A stretch of 64,000 nt of DNA. Origin: Lactiplantibacillus mudanjiangensis. GTDB lineage: Bacteria; Bacillota; Bacilli; Lactobacillales; Lactobacillaceae. The stretch covers positions 519,836 to 583,835 of the forward strand of contig NZ_BJDY01000004.1 of the NCBI RefSeq assembly GCF_005405385.1. The letters are read 5' to 3'. The translations under genes were made by a program, and so were the position numbers. Positions 1 to 7,457 of the stretch are shown here, one piece after another. Under the pieces are notes generated by a model. The model was not told where the DNA came from. It saw only the letters and a list, made by a program, of their open reading frames with translations, and made no database searches. Within the stretch, counting starts at the first letter, position 1. Each line of letters begins with the position of its first letter.

Positions 1-2
1 TC

Positions 3-128
3 TTTACACGACTAAGCAAGTTCAGCACTACTTTTAACGGGATTAAGTTTAACGGTTATCAGGTACGCATGGACATGTCTGAGTCCGGCGATCATGAAAG
101 CGAAAACTTATATCTGATTCACAACTAA
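3..128 (+). CDS. C-terminal fragment of an upstream gene
   Basis: An open frame enters from the left edge and ends with TAA at 126-128, giving the last 41 residues of a protein that ends YLIHN. The following gene starts 13 bases later, so the two probably share a transcript. The fragment is too short to name. Its neighbours are zinc-ribbon membrane proteins, so it may belong to the same group, but that is only inferred from position. Confidence 0.6.
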   Translation, partial: FTRLSKFSTTFNGIKFNGYQVRMDMSESGDHESENLYLIHN

Positions 129-141
129 TGGAGGCGTAAAC

Positions 142-1626
142 ATGACACACACACAACAACGTTTTTATCGGGCCGCCGATGATCAGGCCAGTGGGGCGGC
201 GACCTTTTGTCCAAATTGTGGCGCTAAAGTCACGGCCAGCGATGAGTTCTGTGGCAGTTGTGGCTTTAACTTAGCCCAATACAATGCTGATCCAGAACAT
301 GCCACTACGACCAATACGGCGACTGCTGATGAAGGGACAACTACGACGCGTCAGGCCGCACATCAAGGATCGACTAAAGCTAAGACTACGGCACCACGAA
401 CAGGTAAAAAGTTGCCTAAGTGGGCTTGGTGGCTGATTGGGTTCATTGCAGTTCTACTGATTGGTGGTATTCTGTTTGGTCGCAACTATTACAGTCGTTC
501 AGCGCAACTTGATCGGGCCGTGACGGCATTGAAGACGGATCAAAGTGGCGTTGCCAAATACTTTACAAGTTCTGATCCGAGTCTAAAACTCAGCGATAAG
601 AAAATGAAGCCGCTCGTTAAATATTTCAAGAAAAATCCGCAAGCATTAGCGACGTTTAAACGTCAATTGAACACGGGTCAAACGTCTGATCAACGGTTTA
701 CGTATCAATTAAATGGTAAAGCTTGGCTATTTTTTGATAAATATCAGATTAGCATCAGGCCAGTGTACGCAACGGCGAAAACCAACCGGGTTGGTGCCAA
801 GATTACCGTCGATGGCACCACGGTAGCGACATCAAAGAGCACCAGTTACAGCAAGCAATTAGGGCCATTGGTGCCAGGGCTTTACACGATTGCGTCATCC
901 GGGACTGTTAGCGGTAAAAAGATGACTAACAGTGGTGATTACACGATTAAAGATGACAATCAATCGATTGACTTAGCTTTACGGACGATTTCATTTACCG
1001 TTGAAACGGCGCCGAAGACGGTTATTTATATTAATGGTAAGAAACAAGGAACGGCTGATTCAACTGGTGAACTCACTGTGAGTGAATTACCTTGGTCAGG
1101 TAACTTGGAAGTAACGGGGATTTATAAGCACGGGTCTTCAACGGTCACCTCAGAAGCCTACAAAGTGACGAGTGATGGTGAAGAAGTTGCCTTGAAATTC
1201 GCTGGGGTGATGAGTTTAGACGATGCTGACACGTACATGGATAACTTATTCTCAGCGATCCAAGATATGTCGAATAGTGGTGAAGAAAGCGATGCGACTG
1301 ATCCCGATGGTCGAAGCTTGGACGACTATTACACCGATGGTACTGATAATCCGCAATACAAAGAAATGGTGCGGATGGCTAAAGGGTATTATAACGATGA
1401 CGATTTGACGGGGATTGAATATGATGCCGAAGTCCGTGCAGTGGCCCCAATTAGCAAAAACAAATCAATCATCACGTATTACTTAACATATCGCTTTGCG
1501 ACTGATAGCGGCACTCATTTACAAGAGTTTAGTTATGACGCCGAAACGGAAAAACAAGATGATACTTACCGGATTATCAAAGTGACTGGTGGGCAAAAGA
1601 TTCGTGATACACACGAAGACGATTAG
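142..1626 (+). CDS. Zinc-ribbon, single-pass membrane protein (TcaA-like)
   Basis: A 494-residue protein with an N-terminal zinc ribbon (CxxC pairs at residues 23/26 and 37/40), a charged Thr-rich linker, one membrane helix at about residues 94-113 and a long extracytoplasmic part. This order matches the TcaA/YvbJ family of Gram-positive membrane proteins linked to envelope stress and glycopeptide response; the exact role here is unknown. The outer part contains repeated beta-rich stretches with a TVxINGK-type motif near residue 295. The ATG follows a clear GGAGG. The next gene begins 11 bases after the stop and also starts with a zinc ribbon, so the two are likely cotranscribed. Confidence 0.8.
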   Translation: MTHTQQRFYRAADDQASGAATFCPNCGAKVTASDEFCGSCGFNLAQYNADPEHATTTNTATADEGTTTTRQAAHQGSTKAKTTAPRTGKKLPKWAWWLIGFIAVLLIGGILFGRNYYSRSAQLDRAVTALKTDQSGVAKYFTSSDPSLKLSDKKMKPLVKYFKKNPQALATFKRQLNTGQTSDQRFTYQLNGKAWLFFDKYQISIRPVYATAKTNRVGAKITVDGTTVATSKSTSYSKQLGPLVPGLYTIASSGTVSGKKMTNSGDYTIKDDNQSIDLALRTISFTVETAPKTVIYINGKKQGTADSTGELTVSELPWSGNLEVTGIYKHGSSTVTSEAYKVTSDGEEVALKFAGVMSLDDADTYMDNLFSAIQDMSNSGEESDATDPDGRSLDDYYTDGTDNPQYKEMVRMAKGYYNDDDLTGIEYDAEVRAVAPISKNKSIITYYLTYRFATDSGTHLQEFSYDAETEKQDDTYRIIKVTGGQKIRDTHEDD

Positions 1627-1637
1627 GAGACTTATAG

Positions 1638-2072
1638 ATGTTAAATGAACGGTATCGGGTTTGCCCGAATTGCCAACATGAAAATGGCAATGACGCCAAC
1701 TTTTGCTTGAGTTGTGGCACCAAACTGGATGCGGCAGCGACAATGGTTAAATTACCGCATGCTGGCGATCAGAAATTTGCACATCCAACGGTGTCTATAA
1801 CACCTGAGGAACAAGCGGCGATTGATCAGTTAATGATCACGAATGGCACGATTCCAAATGGTTACACTCGTGGTGGATTGGTGTTCGCTGATGGAGATAA
1901 TCATGGTGAAGGTGGCTATAAAGGCGCTTGGGAAGATTTAATGCTGAATTTATGGCGGCTATGTACAGGTAAGGACTATGCCGGTGTGGCTAATTTGACT
2001 ATTGTGCCCACAGTTCGTGGTGAATACGTTCAATTATTTGCAACGGGCGATGCGCTAGTTAAGACGGTTTAA
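1638..2072 (+). CDS. Small zinc-ribbon protein
   Basis: A 144-residue protein with an N-terminal zinc ribbon (CxxC at residues 9/12 and 23/26), followed by a soluble region of about 110 residues with no membrane helix. I do not recognise the C-terminal domain. It follows the TcaA-like gene by 11 bases, with GGAG just before the ATG, and a terminator follows. The shared zinc ribbon suggests the two proteins work together or arose by domain sharing; no function can be assigned. Confidence 0.75.
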   Translation: MLNERYRVCPNCQHENGNDANFCLSCGTKLDAAATMVKLPHAGDQKFAHPTVSITPEEQAAIDQLMITNGTIPNGYTRGGLVFADGDNHGEGGYKGAWEDLMLNLWRLCTGKDYAGVANLTIVPTVRGEYVQLFATGDALVKTV

Positions 2073-2079
2073 ATGCGGA

Positions 2080-2113
2080 AGCACGATTGCTGAAAAGTGA
2101 TCGTGTTTTTTTA
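2080..2113 (+). terminator. Rho-independent terminator after the zinc-ribbon genes
   Basis: CACGAT at 2082-2087 pairs with ATCGTG at 2100-2105 and is followed by a run of T. Confidence 0.75.
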
Positions 2114-2132
2114 GTTAGCTTCGATTTTTTGA

Positions 2133-2146
2133 CGAACATATGTTCA
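2133..2146. promoter_or_regulatory. LexA/DinR-type SOS box
   Basis: CGAACATATGTTCA matches the Gram-positive LexA operator (CGAAC-N4-GTTCG) in 13 of 14 positions, with a perfect 12-base palindrome inside. It lies 54 bases upstream of the ADP-ribosylglycohydrolase start. A -10-like TAAACT sits at 2164-2169, so the box would overlap the -35 region, where a repressor would block the promoter. Confidence 0.6.
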
Positions 2147-2199
2147 TTTTGGTGAGATTATGTTAAACTAACACTACTTTAATAACTGGAGGAGTTAAC

Positions 2200-3138
2200 A
2201 TGCAAGCTGATCAAATGCGCCAGTTTATCTATGCGGGGATTGTTGGCGATGCGATGGGGGTTCCAGTTGAATTCAATGAACGTGATACTTATCGGATTAC
2301 GACAATGACAGGGCATGGGACTTGGGACCAACCACGTGGAAGTTGGTCAGATGATACGTCGATGACATTGGCTTTGATGGATAATCTGACTCATGACGGC
2401 ACCTATGCAGATTTATTCGAAAAGTTTCAAGCTTATGTAATGTGGGGGGCTTATACGCCACGAGATGAAACTTTTGATATTGGTAAAACTTGTGCACATG
2501 CGATTCGTAATCGCTTCATCAATCAATTAGCACCAACTGAATGTGGTGATCCATCAGAATTTGCCAATGGTAATGGTGCCTTAATGCGACTGGCACCGTT
2601 AGCACTAGTCTTGGTTGATGAATCAGACTTAAAGACTCGCTTACAAGTAACGCGAGATTACACGGCGATGACCCATCGGCACCCCCGTACAATTCTTGGG
2701 AGCTATCTTTATTTGGAATTCTTACATGCGATGTTAAACGGACAGCCATTGCGGACGGCATTAGTGAAGGTGCCTACCTTAGTCAAATCAGCTTTGAAAA
2801 ACGAACCAGCAGTATTGGCAGAATGGTCTCATTATGAGTTGTACTTAACGCCAGCTATTACTGAATTATCGCGGTCACAGATTCGGTCGACTGGCTATGT
2901 TGTTGACACTTTTGGGGCAGCTTTATGGTGTTGTGCGAAGGCCCAATCTGTTGCAGAAGCTATTTTATTAGCGGTCAACTTAGGCGGAGATGCAGACACG
3001 GTAGCGACGATTGCGGGTACATGGGCGGCAGCACGTTACCCAGCCCAGTCGATACCTAAAGAGTGGCAAGCAGCTTTATTAAATCAAACGCGACTGGCTG
3101 ATTATATTGATCCTTTTATTTTAAAATTTAATGACTAA
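2200..3138 (+). CDS. ADP-ribosylglycohydrolase family protein
   Basis: A 312-residue protein of the DraG/ARH family, which removes ADP-ribose from modified proteins or other targets using two metal ions. Visible family motifs are GDAMGVPVEF near residue 16, the metal-binding SDDTSMTLAL near residue 50, and GGDADTVATIAG near residue 264. Length is normal for the family. The ATG has GGAGG nine bases ahead. The gene stands alone between a terminator and the convergent DUF2922 gene. A LexA-like box in its promoter region suggests DNA-damage control. The substrate (protein, nucleic acid or small molecule) cannot be told from sequence. Confidence 0.85.
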   Translation: MQADQMRQFIYAGIVGDAMGVPVEFNERDTYRITTMTGHGTWDQPRGSWSDDTSMTLALMDNLTHDGTYADLFEKFQAYVMWGAYTPRDETFDIGKTCAHAIRNRFINQLAPTECGDPSEFANGNGALMRLAPLALVLVDESDLKTRLQVTRDYTAMTHRHPRTILGSYLYLEFLHAMLNGQPLRTALVKVPTLVKSALKNEPAVLAEWSHYELYLTPAITELSRSQIRSTGYVVDTFGAALWCCAKAQSVAEAILLAVNLGGDADTVATIAGTWAAARYPAQSIPKEWQAALLNQTRLADYIDPFILKFND

Positions 3139-3141
3139 AAA

Positions 3142-3178
3142 AGCCCCCGCTAAGATCAATATGATCTTAACGAGGGCT
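3142..3178 (-). terminator. Terminator of the DUF2922/DUF1659 group
   Basis: A 16-base near-perfect stem (AGCCCCCGCTAAGATCA with its partner ending GAGGGCT) is followed on the minus strand by six T. It sits between converging genes and may also slow plus-strand transcription. Confidence 0.8.
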
Positions 3179-3190
3179 AGGCAGATTTAA

Positions 3191-3421
3191 TTAATTTTTA
3201 GGTACTTCAATAATGGGTGTTTCCACAGTTTCCACGTACTTCGCGGCGACTGGGGCGGCTAACAAATTGGCACCGTCTTTAACGAAAAGGTTGCTGGCGG
3301 CAAGGTCAGCCATGGCCTTAGCGACAACTTCTTTCGTGAGTCCGTCACTCGCATAGCGTAACTTCATATGATGGATCTTGTTGGTACTCGTTTTAAAGCT
3401 CATGTCTAAAGTTTTCATCAA
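3191..3421 (-). CDS. DUF2922 family protein
   Basis: A 76-residue protein matching the DUF2922 family of very small Firmicutes proteins (pattern: KTLDMSFKTS near the start, LRYASDGLTKEVV in the middle). The function is unknown. It lies 15 bases downstream of a DUF1659 gene, the usual partner of this family, and ahead of a strong terminator. The ATG at 3421 follows an AAGGAGG site, and an alternative ATG lies one codon further in. Confidence 0.8.
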   Translation of the reverse strand: MMKTLDMSFKTSTNKIHHMKLRYASDGLTKEVVAKAMADLAASNLFVKDGANLLAAPVAAKYVETVETPIIEVPKN

Positions 3422-3436
3422 TTATATCCTCCTTGA

Positions 3437-3649
3437 TTAAACGGCTGGGGTAGCGTGGTATTGGTGGTAACTGACGACGTTGGCGGTTTTAACTTGATCA
3501 CCGGTTAAGGTTTCTAATGCAGTGTTAAACGTGGCGAGTTGGGCGTCAGTTGGATCTTGGGTTAAGGCGTTGAAGGCTTGCTTATGCTTTTCGCCGTCCT
3601 CGCTTAACAGTTCCATAACTAACGTTGATTTCATCCAAGTTTTATTCAT
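3437..3649 (-). CDS. DUF1659 family protein
   Basis: A 70-residue protein of the DUF1659 family, function unknown, found next to DUF2922 genes in many Firmicutes. AGGAGG precedes the ATG. It resembles the product of 5436-5636 (same length, same LxxFNxxxE core and Tyr/His-rich tail), so the locus probably held two DUF1659 copies and one DUF2922 gene in one operon before the insertion element landed between them. Confidence 0.8.
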   Translation of the reverse strand: MNKTWMKSTLVMELLSEDGEKHKQAFNALTQDPTDAQLATFNTALETLTGDQVKTANVVSYHQYHATPAV

Positions 3650-3762
3650 GATGGTGCCTCCTGAGAAGTTTTTGGTAGGCTGGCCAGCTTACATAGATAA
3701 CAACGGGGTAGGGTGCCAAATAGTGCAGATGATTAGATGAAAATTGTGCTATAGTCATTACT

Positions 3763-4124
3763 ATGAAAGATACTAAAAGGCTTACGTATGGTAGAACCTC
3801 CGTCTATAATCTTAATCATCATATTATTTAGGTTACTAAATGCCGCAATCACGTTCTAAGAGGAAACGTTGAGCTTGTTTTGAAGAAAACATTGTTAGAA
3901 ATAGCTTCAAAATATGGATTTAGTATCGAATATATGGAAATTGGTAAAGACGATCATATCCACTTATTAGTTAGCGCGTCACCAAAGTTATCTGTTACTA
4001 ATATAGTACGCTGGTTAAAAGGTATTAGTGTGTGGCGACTATTTCGCGAATGTCCAGAACTGCAAAATATATTGATGACCAACGGATAAAAGAGGTGAAT
4101 TTAGATGACCTTACGGGCAATTAA
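3763..4124 (+). pseudogene. tnpA: IS200/IS605 transposase TnpA, inactivated
   Basis: The frame starts MKDTKRLTYGRTSVYNLNHH at 3763. It hits TAG at 3829-3831, where family members usually have Trp. It then continues with the HUH motif HIHLL near 3958 and breaks around 4065. The C-terminal YIDDQ, which fits the catalytic YxxxQ motif, is still present in another frame and runs to a TAA at 4122-4124. About 30-40 codons appear deleted in between, with a frameshift. A nonsense codon, a deletion and a frameshift together make the enzyme dead. The original stop would overlap the tnpB start, as in intact elements. Confidence 0.85.
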
Positions 4125-5244
4125 AACGCGAATCTACCCCAACATAACACAACAAGACAAGATTATTTCAAACTTTGGTTGTTGCCGATTTGTCTGGAAT
4201 CAGTTGTTAAACATGCAGATTAAACGTCACAACAACGGTGGGTCCTACGTTAATGAATTCGGTATGAATTATCTGATTAAATGCCTAAAGCAGGAGTATT
4301 CATTTCTCAAGCAAGCTGAATCAACCAGTCTCTTGCATGTTAGTCGTGATCTTAATCAAGCTTTTCAGAAGCTATTCAAAGAACATGCTGGTTATCCAAA
4401 GTTTAAATCACGCAAGTTTCCTAAGCAGAGTTATCAATCTAATGCCGTAAATCACAATGTTACGCAAACCAATCAGTGTCATATTAGATTGCCTAAATTA
4501 GGGAATATTGCTTTTAAATCGGGACGTCAAATTACTGGTAAGATTAAGAATGTGACAATCCGTCTATCGGCTACAGGTAAATACTATGCAATTGTTTTAG
4601 TAGATAATGATGTACGAAAACTTCCCAAAACTAAGCAATCTGTAGGGATTGATATGGGGGTTTCTGATTTAATGATTACTAGTGATCAGGTAAAATACGC
4701 TACTATTCGGTTTGATAAAGCCCTATCTAGAAAGAAGCACTATTGGGAAAAACGTTTAGCTCGCAGAAGATTACAAGCTATGAAAGAAATCGCTTGGAAT
4801 CATCACAACAAGGTATTGGCACCTCGTGAATTAAACGATTTTAGCAATTATCGCAAAGCTCGGACAATGGTTGCCAAGTATAACGAAAAAATAACTAATC
4901 AGCGTCGTAACTATTTGCATAATCTTACTAAGCAGTTAGTAGCGCAATACGATGTGATTAAAATTGAAGATTTGAAAACCAAGAATCTTCTTAGAAATCA
5001 TAAGTTAGCTCGTGCAATTATTAATCAATCATGGCGAGAATTACGTTCTCAATTAGAGTACAAATGTGACTGGTACGGTAAACAGTTAGTCACTGTGAAT
5101 CCTAGAAAAACTAGCCAGATATGTTCTAGTTGTGGTTACGATGATGGTTATCATGGGCTGTTAATTCGCCAATGGACATGCCCTAAATGCGGTGTAAGCC
5201 ATGATCGTGATATTAACGCTGCTAAAAATATATTGAGTGCTTAA
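4105..5244 (+). CDS. tnpB: TnpB, RNA-guided nuclease of IS200/IS605 element
   Basis: A 379-residue TnpB with an N-terminal helix-turn-helix-like region. The RuvC-type catalytic residues lie in GIDMGVSDL (about 183), KIEDLKTKNLL (about 288) and HDRDINAAKNIL (about 368). A zinc ribbon (CSSCG and CPKCG) lies between the second and third. All key residues are present and no frame break is seen, so it may be active. TnpB proteins cut DNA guided by an RNA from the element's right end, which helps keep the element in place. The ATG follows AGAGGTG and overlaps the tnpA remnant. Confidence 0.92.
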   Translation: MTLRAIKTRIYPNITQQDKIISNFGCCRFVWNQLLNMQIKRHNNGGSYVNEFGMNYLIKCLKQEYSFLKQAESTSLLHVSRDLNQAFQKLFKEHAGYPKFKSRKFPKQSYQSNAVNHNVTQTNQCHIRLPKLGNIAFKSGRQITGKIKNVTIRLSATGKYYAIVLVDNDVRKLPKTKQSVGIDMGVSDLMITSDQVKYATIRFDKALSRKKHYWEKRLARRRLQAMKEIAWNHHNKVLAPRELNDFSNYRKARTMVAKYNEKITNQRRNYLHNLTKQLVAQYDVIKIEDLKTKNLLRNHKLARAIINQSWRELRSQLEYKCDWYGKQLVTVNPRKTSQICSSCGYDDGYHGLLIRQWTCPKCGVSHDRDINAAKNILSA

Positions 5245-5388
5245 CTGACTATCTAGGTTCGGAGCGAACCGTGGTAAATAGCTGTAACCTCTGCATGTAG
5301 TGCTAGACACTATATTGTAAGTCAGCAGTGTTCCCAGAAGCTCGGTCATTTATGGCCGAGTAGTTCACGAAAAAAGGTAAAATAAAAT
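5245..5388 (+). ncRNA. Predicted omega RNA and guide of TnpB
   Basis: In IS605-family elements the guide RNA covers the 3' end of tnpB and the right end, and its guide is the flanking DNA just past the element. Here the region has a GGTTCG-gag-CGAACC hairpin (5256-5270) and the right-end hairpin (5341-5360) ending in TTCAC at 5368. The guide would start at 5369 and be A-rich. The RNA's 5' end, probably inside tnpB, is not defined. Confidence 0.55.
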
Positions 5389-5412
5389 CGCCAGCTTGGT
5401 TTAGCTGACGAT
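5371..5412 (-). terminator. Terminator after the upstream DUF1659-like gene
   Basis: On the minus strand ATCGTCAGC pairs with GCTGGCGAT (one G-T pair) and is followed by a T-rich run. The insertion element begins immediately after it. Confidence 0.65.
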
Positions 5413-5435
5413 CTGATAGTTGGCATGATGCCGGT

Positions 5436-5636
5436 TTAGTAGTGGTACTGGGTGGTCGTTTGAAGCACAGCTGCTTCAAATGGTGCATCGATTAAGCGGT
5501 TAAAGATAGCGGTCAATTGGGCTAACTGCTGGGGTATTGGTTGAGCGGTCAAACCAGAAAAAACTTGTTTTTCGGCTTGCGGGTCGTCGGTCAGACTAAA
5601 AATCGTGAGTCGACTAGGTTGCCAAGTAGGTAACAT
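5436..5636 (-). CDS. DUF1659-like small protein
   Basis: A 66-residue protein starting MLPTWQPS. The start at 5636 is chosen because AGGAGG lies seven bases upstream; the longer open frame has no ribosome site. Length, layout and the FxxLIDAP/TTTQYHY tail resemble the DUF1659 protein at 3437-3649, so I read it as a diverged copy. It is divergent from recX. Function unknown. Confidence 0.65.
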   Translation of the reverse strand: MLPTWQPSRLTIFSLTDDPQAEKQVFSGLTAQPIPQQLAQLTAIFNRLIDAPFEAAVLQTTTQYHY

Positions 5637-5735
5637 GTCATAACCTCCTTTCTTTGGGGTTAACTGACTAACGATTTGGTGACAATTAAAGTGCAATTTA
5701 AACGTTAAAAATTTCAAGTTAAGGGAGTGTCCTAA

Positions 5736-6548
5736 TTGGCAGATGAAGTAGCGAAAGTAACAATGATTCAGGCCCAGAAACGGTCAGGTCGGTATAATTT
5801 ATATTTAGATGGAAAGTATGCCTTTCCGATTAGTGAATCGGTTATGATTAAGTTCCGTGTCTTTAAAGGTATGGAAATTACCCCTGAGTTGCAATTGCAA
5901 ATGATGACCGCCGATGATATTTCGCGAGCTTACACGCGGGCACTCGATTATTTGTCCCATCAATTACGGACAGAAAAAGAAGTCCATGACAAGTTAGTCA
6001 CGGAAGACATCGAAGCCACAATCATCGATGAAACCATGAAAAAATTGCGGGAAATGCATTTACTAGATGATGCGCAGTATGCGGCCGCTTATGTGCGAAC
6101 GGCAAAAAATACCTCAACTAAAGGGCCGCGAGTGATTCGTCAAAACTTACGTCAAAAAGGCGTTGGCGAACAACTCATTGACGATGCTTTGGCAGAAAAT
6201 TTTCAAGGCGATGACCAACTAGAAAATGCGGCTGCAATGGCCCAAAAGTTGGCCAAGCGCTATCAGCGGCAGGCTTTTAAAACCATGTTACAAAAGGTGC
6301 GACAAGGCTTAATGACTAAAGGCTTTGATAGCGAGACGATTACGGCCGCTTTAGAGACATTAGATTTAGAGCCGGACGTTGATGAGCAGTGGGAAGCCTT
6401 GGTCCAACAAGGGGATAAATTATGGCGGCGCAATCGCAAATATGCGTTCAGTGAACGTCGGATGCGCACGAAGCGAAGCTTGTATCAAAAGGGCTTTTTA
6501 ATGGATGATATTAATAAATTTATTGATGAACAGCTGGCTGACGACTGA
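5736..6548 (+). CDS. recX: Regulatory protein RecX
   Basis: A 270-residue RecX, a cytoplasmic helical-repeat protein that binds RecA filaments and limits recombinase activity. The helical repeats are visible, for example [19 protein letters not shown] near residue 70 and a related YLS/RRKYAF repeat at the C-terminus. Length is typical of lactobacilli. The start is TTG at 5736 with AAGGGAG ahead. No LexA box is seen just upstream. It is divergent from the DUF1659-like gene. Confidence 0.92.
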   Translation: MADEVAKVTMIQAQKRSGRYNLYLDGKYAFPISESVMIKFRVFKGMEITPELQLQMMTADDISRAYTRALDYLSHQLRTEKEVHDKLVTEDIEATIIDETMKKLREMHLLDDAQYAAAYVRTAKNTSTKGPRVIRQNLRQKGVGEQLIDDALAENFQGDDQLENAAAMAQKLAKRYQRQAFKTMLQKVRQGLMTKGFDSETITAALETLDLEPDVDEQWEALVQQGDKLWRRNRKYAFSERRMRTKRSLYQKGFLMDDINKFIDEQLADD

Positions 6549-6649
6549 AAAGCCGGAATTTGGTACGCGCGCAAGGGTAAAATCTGTTATAATGTTTAAT
6601 GAAATTCGATGAAATTTTTACCTGATGTTTTAGAAAGTTGGGCTATAAC

Positions 6650-7198
6650 ATGACGCGTGAAGCTAAAGGTCCTAAGGAAGGCGACTTCATTACGATCAAA
6701 AGCTATAAGCACGACGGAAGTTTACATCGAACTTGGCGCGATACAATGGTACTCAAAACAAGCGAAAATGTCTTAATTGGTTGCAACGATCACACCCTGG
6801 TCACCGAAGATGATGGCCGCCGGTGGGTGACCCGCGAACCGGCAATCGTTTATTTTCATAAGCATTATTGGTTTAATATCGTGGCGATGATTCGCGATAA
6901 CGGCGTTTCGTATTATTGCAACTTAGCATCACCATACGTGTTAGATAAAGAGGCTTTGAAGTACATCGACTATGACTTGGACGTCAAAGTCTTCCCCGAT
7001 GGTGAACGTCGCTTATTGGACGTGGATGAATACGAGGAGCACGGTGCCAAATGGCAGTACCCGGCCGCAACTGATCAAATCTTAAAGGCTAACGTTAAAG
7101 TGTTAGTTGATTGGATTAAGCAACGGAAAGGGCCGTTCTCACAAGAATACATCGACATCTGGTATAGTCGTTATCAAGAATTATCACGTCGGCAATAG
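6650..7198 (+). CDS. DUF402 nucleoside di-/triphosphatase
   Basis: A 182-residue protein of the DUF402 (UPF0374/Ntdp) family, cytoplasmic enzymes that hydrolyse nucleoside tri- and diphosphates. The conserved block [22 protein letters not shown] lies at residues 7-28 (split here for reading), and the acidic metal-binding segment [12 protein letters not shown] near residue 115. The ATG at 6650 fits the family's usual N-terminus better than the in-frame ATG four codons earlier. A strong terminator follows. Confidence 0.85.
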   Translation: MTREAKGPKEGDFITIKSYKHDGSLHRTWRDTMVLKTSENVLIGCNDHTLVTEDDGRRWVTREPAIVYFHKHYWFNIVAMIRDNGVSYYCNLASPYVLDKEALKYIDYDLDVKVFPDGERRLLDVDEYEEHGAKWQYPAATDQILKANVKVLVDWIKQRKGPFSQEYIDIWYSRYQELSRRQ

Positions 7199-7235
7199 TT
7201 CTGCTGGCGGACAGCCAGTAGCGTAATTTAGTTAA

Positions 7236-7267
7236 GAAAAAAGACACCCCGCGGGGTGTCTTTTTTT
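7236..7267 (+). terminator. Terminator after the DUF402 gene
   Basis: A 10-base perfect stem (GACACCCCGC with GCGGGGTGTC) flanked by A and T runs. A second small hairpin (CTGCTGGC with GCCAGTAG) lies just upstream. Confidence 0.9.
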
Positions 7268-7344
7268 CGGCTAGAAACTGGTCAGTTGCGGGGGAAATAG
7301 CACTATGTTACAGTTAACAGCAATGAATCAAAGGAGTGAAGTTA

Positions 7345-7389
7345 ATGAGTGTGCTTAATTGTCGAGCGCTGTCCGTTACGAAGTTTTAG
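7345..7389 (+). CDS. Leader peptide upstream of the MutS2-like gene
   Basis: A 14-codon frame, MSVLNCRALSVTKF then TAG, with AAAGGAG seven to eight bases before its ATG. It ends 68 bases before the TTG of the MutS2-like gene. The strong ribosome site on such a short frame, together with the alternative hairpins that overlap it, suggests a regulatory leader peptide rather than a protein with its own job. Confidence 0.6.
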   Translation: MSVLNCRALSVTKF

Positions 7390-7454
7390 CACCACAAAGG
7401 ACCGACAATTCAAACGCAATTGCGATTCTCGCTTGTGGTGCGCGCAAGGAGAAT
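7357..7454 (+). promoter_or_regulatory. Candidate translational attenuator
   Basis: Three stems can be drawn. P1: 7357-7364 plus 7371-7374 with 7399-7410 (AATTGTCG and GTCC against GGACCGACAATT). P2: 7389-7397 with 7433-7441 (GCACCACAA against TTGTGGTGC). P3: 7425-7435 with 7445-7454 (ATTCTCGCTTG against CAAGGAGAAT, one bulged G), which hides the AAGGAG of the downstream gene. P2 excludes P3 and is disfavoured by P1. A ribosome stalled on leader codons 5-8 would open P1, allow P2 and free the ribosome site. This is inferred by eye from base pairing. Confidence 0.55.
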
Positions 7455-7457
7455 TTT

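Larger units (their letters stand above)
3763..5368 (+). mobile_element. IS200/IS605-type element with tnpA remnant and intact tnpB
   Basis: The element carries a broken tnpA, an intact tnpB and a right end made of a stem-loop (CTCGG to CCGAG, 5341-5360) followed by TAGTTCAC, the usual right-end form of IS605-family elements. The left end is not resolved; it lies somewhere in 3660-3762. No target duplication is expected in this family. It separates two DUF1659-type genes and sits directly behind a terminator, so insertion probably did little harm. With tnpA dead, the copy can move only if another TnpA acts on it. Confidence 0.8.

Noticed and set aside
7359..7457. Longer N-terminus for the MutS2-like protein (33 extra codons)
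   Set aside because: It would run through the leader hairpins in a frame that overlaps the leader peptide, and the TTG at 7458 has a proper ribosome site.
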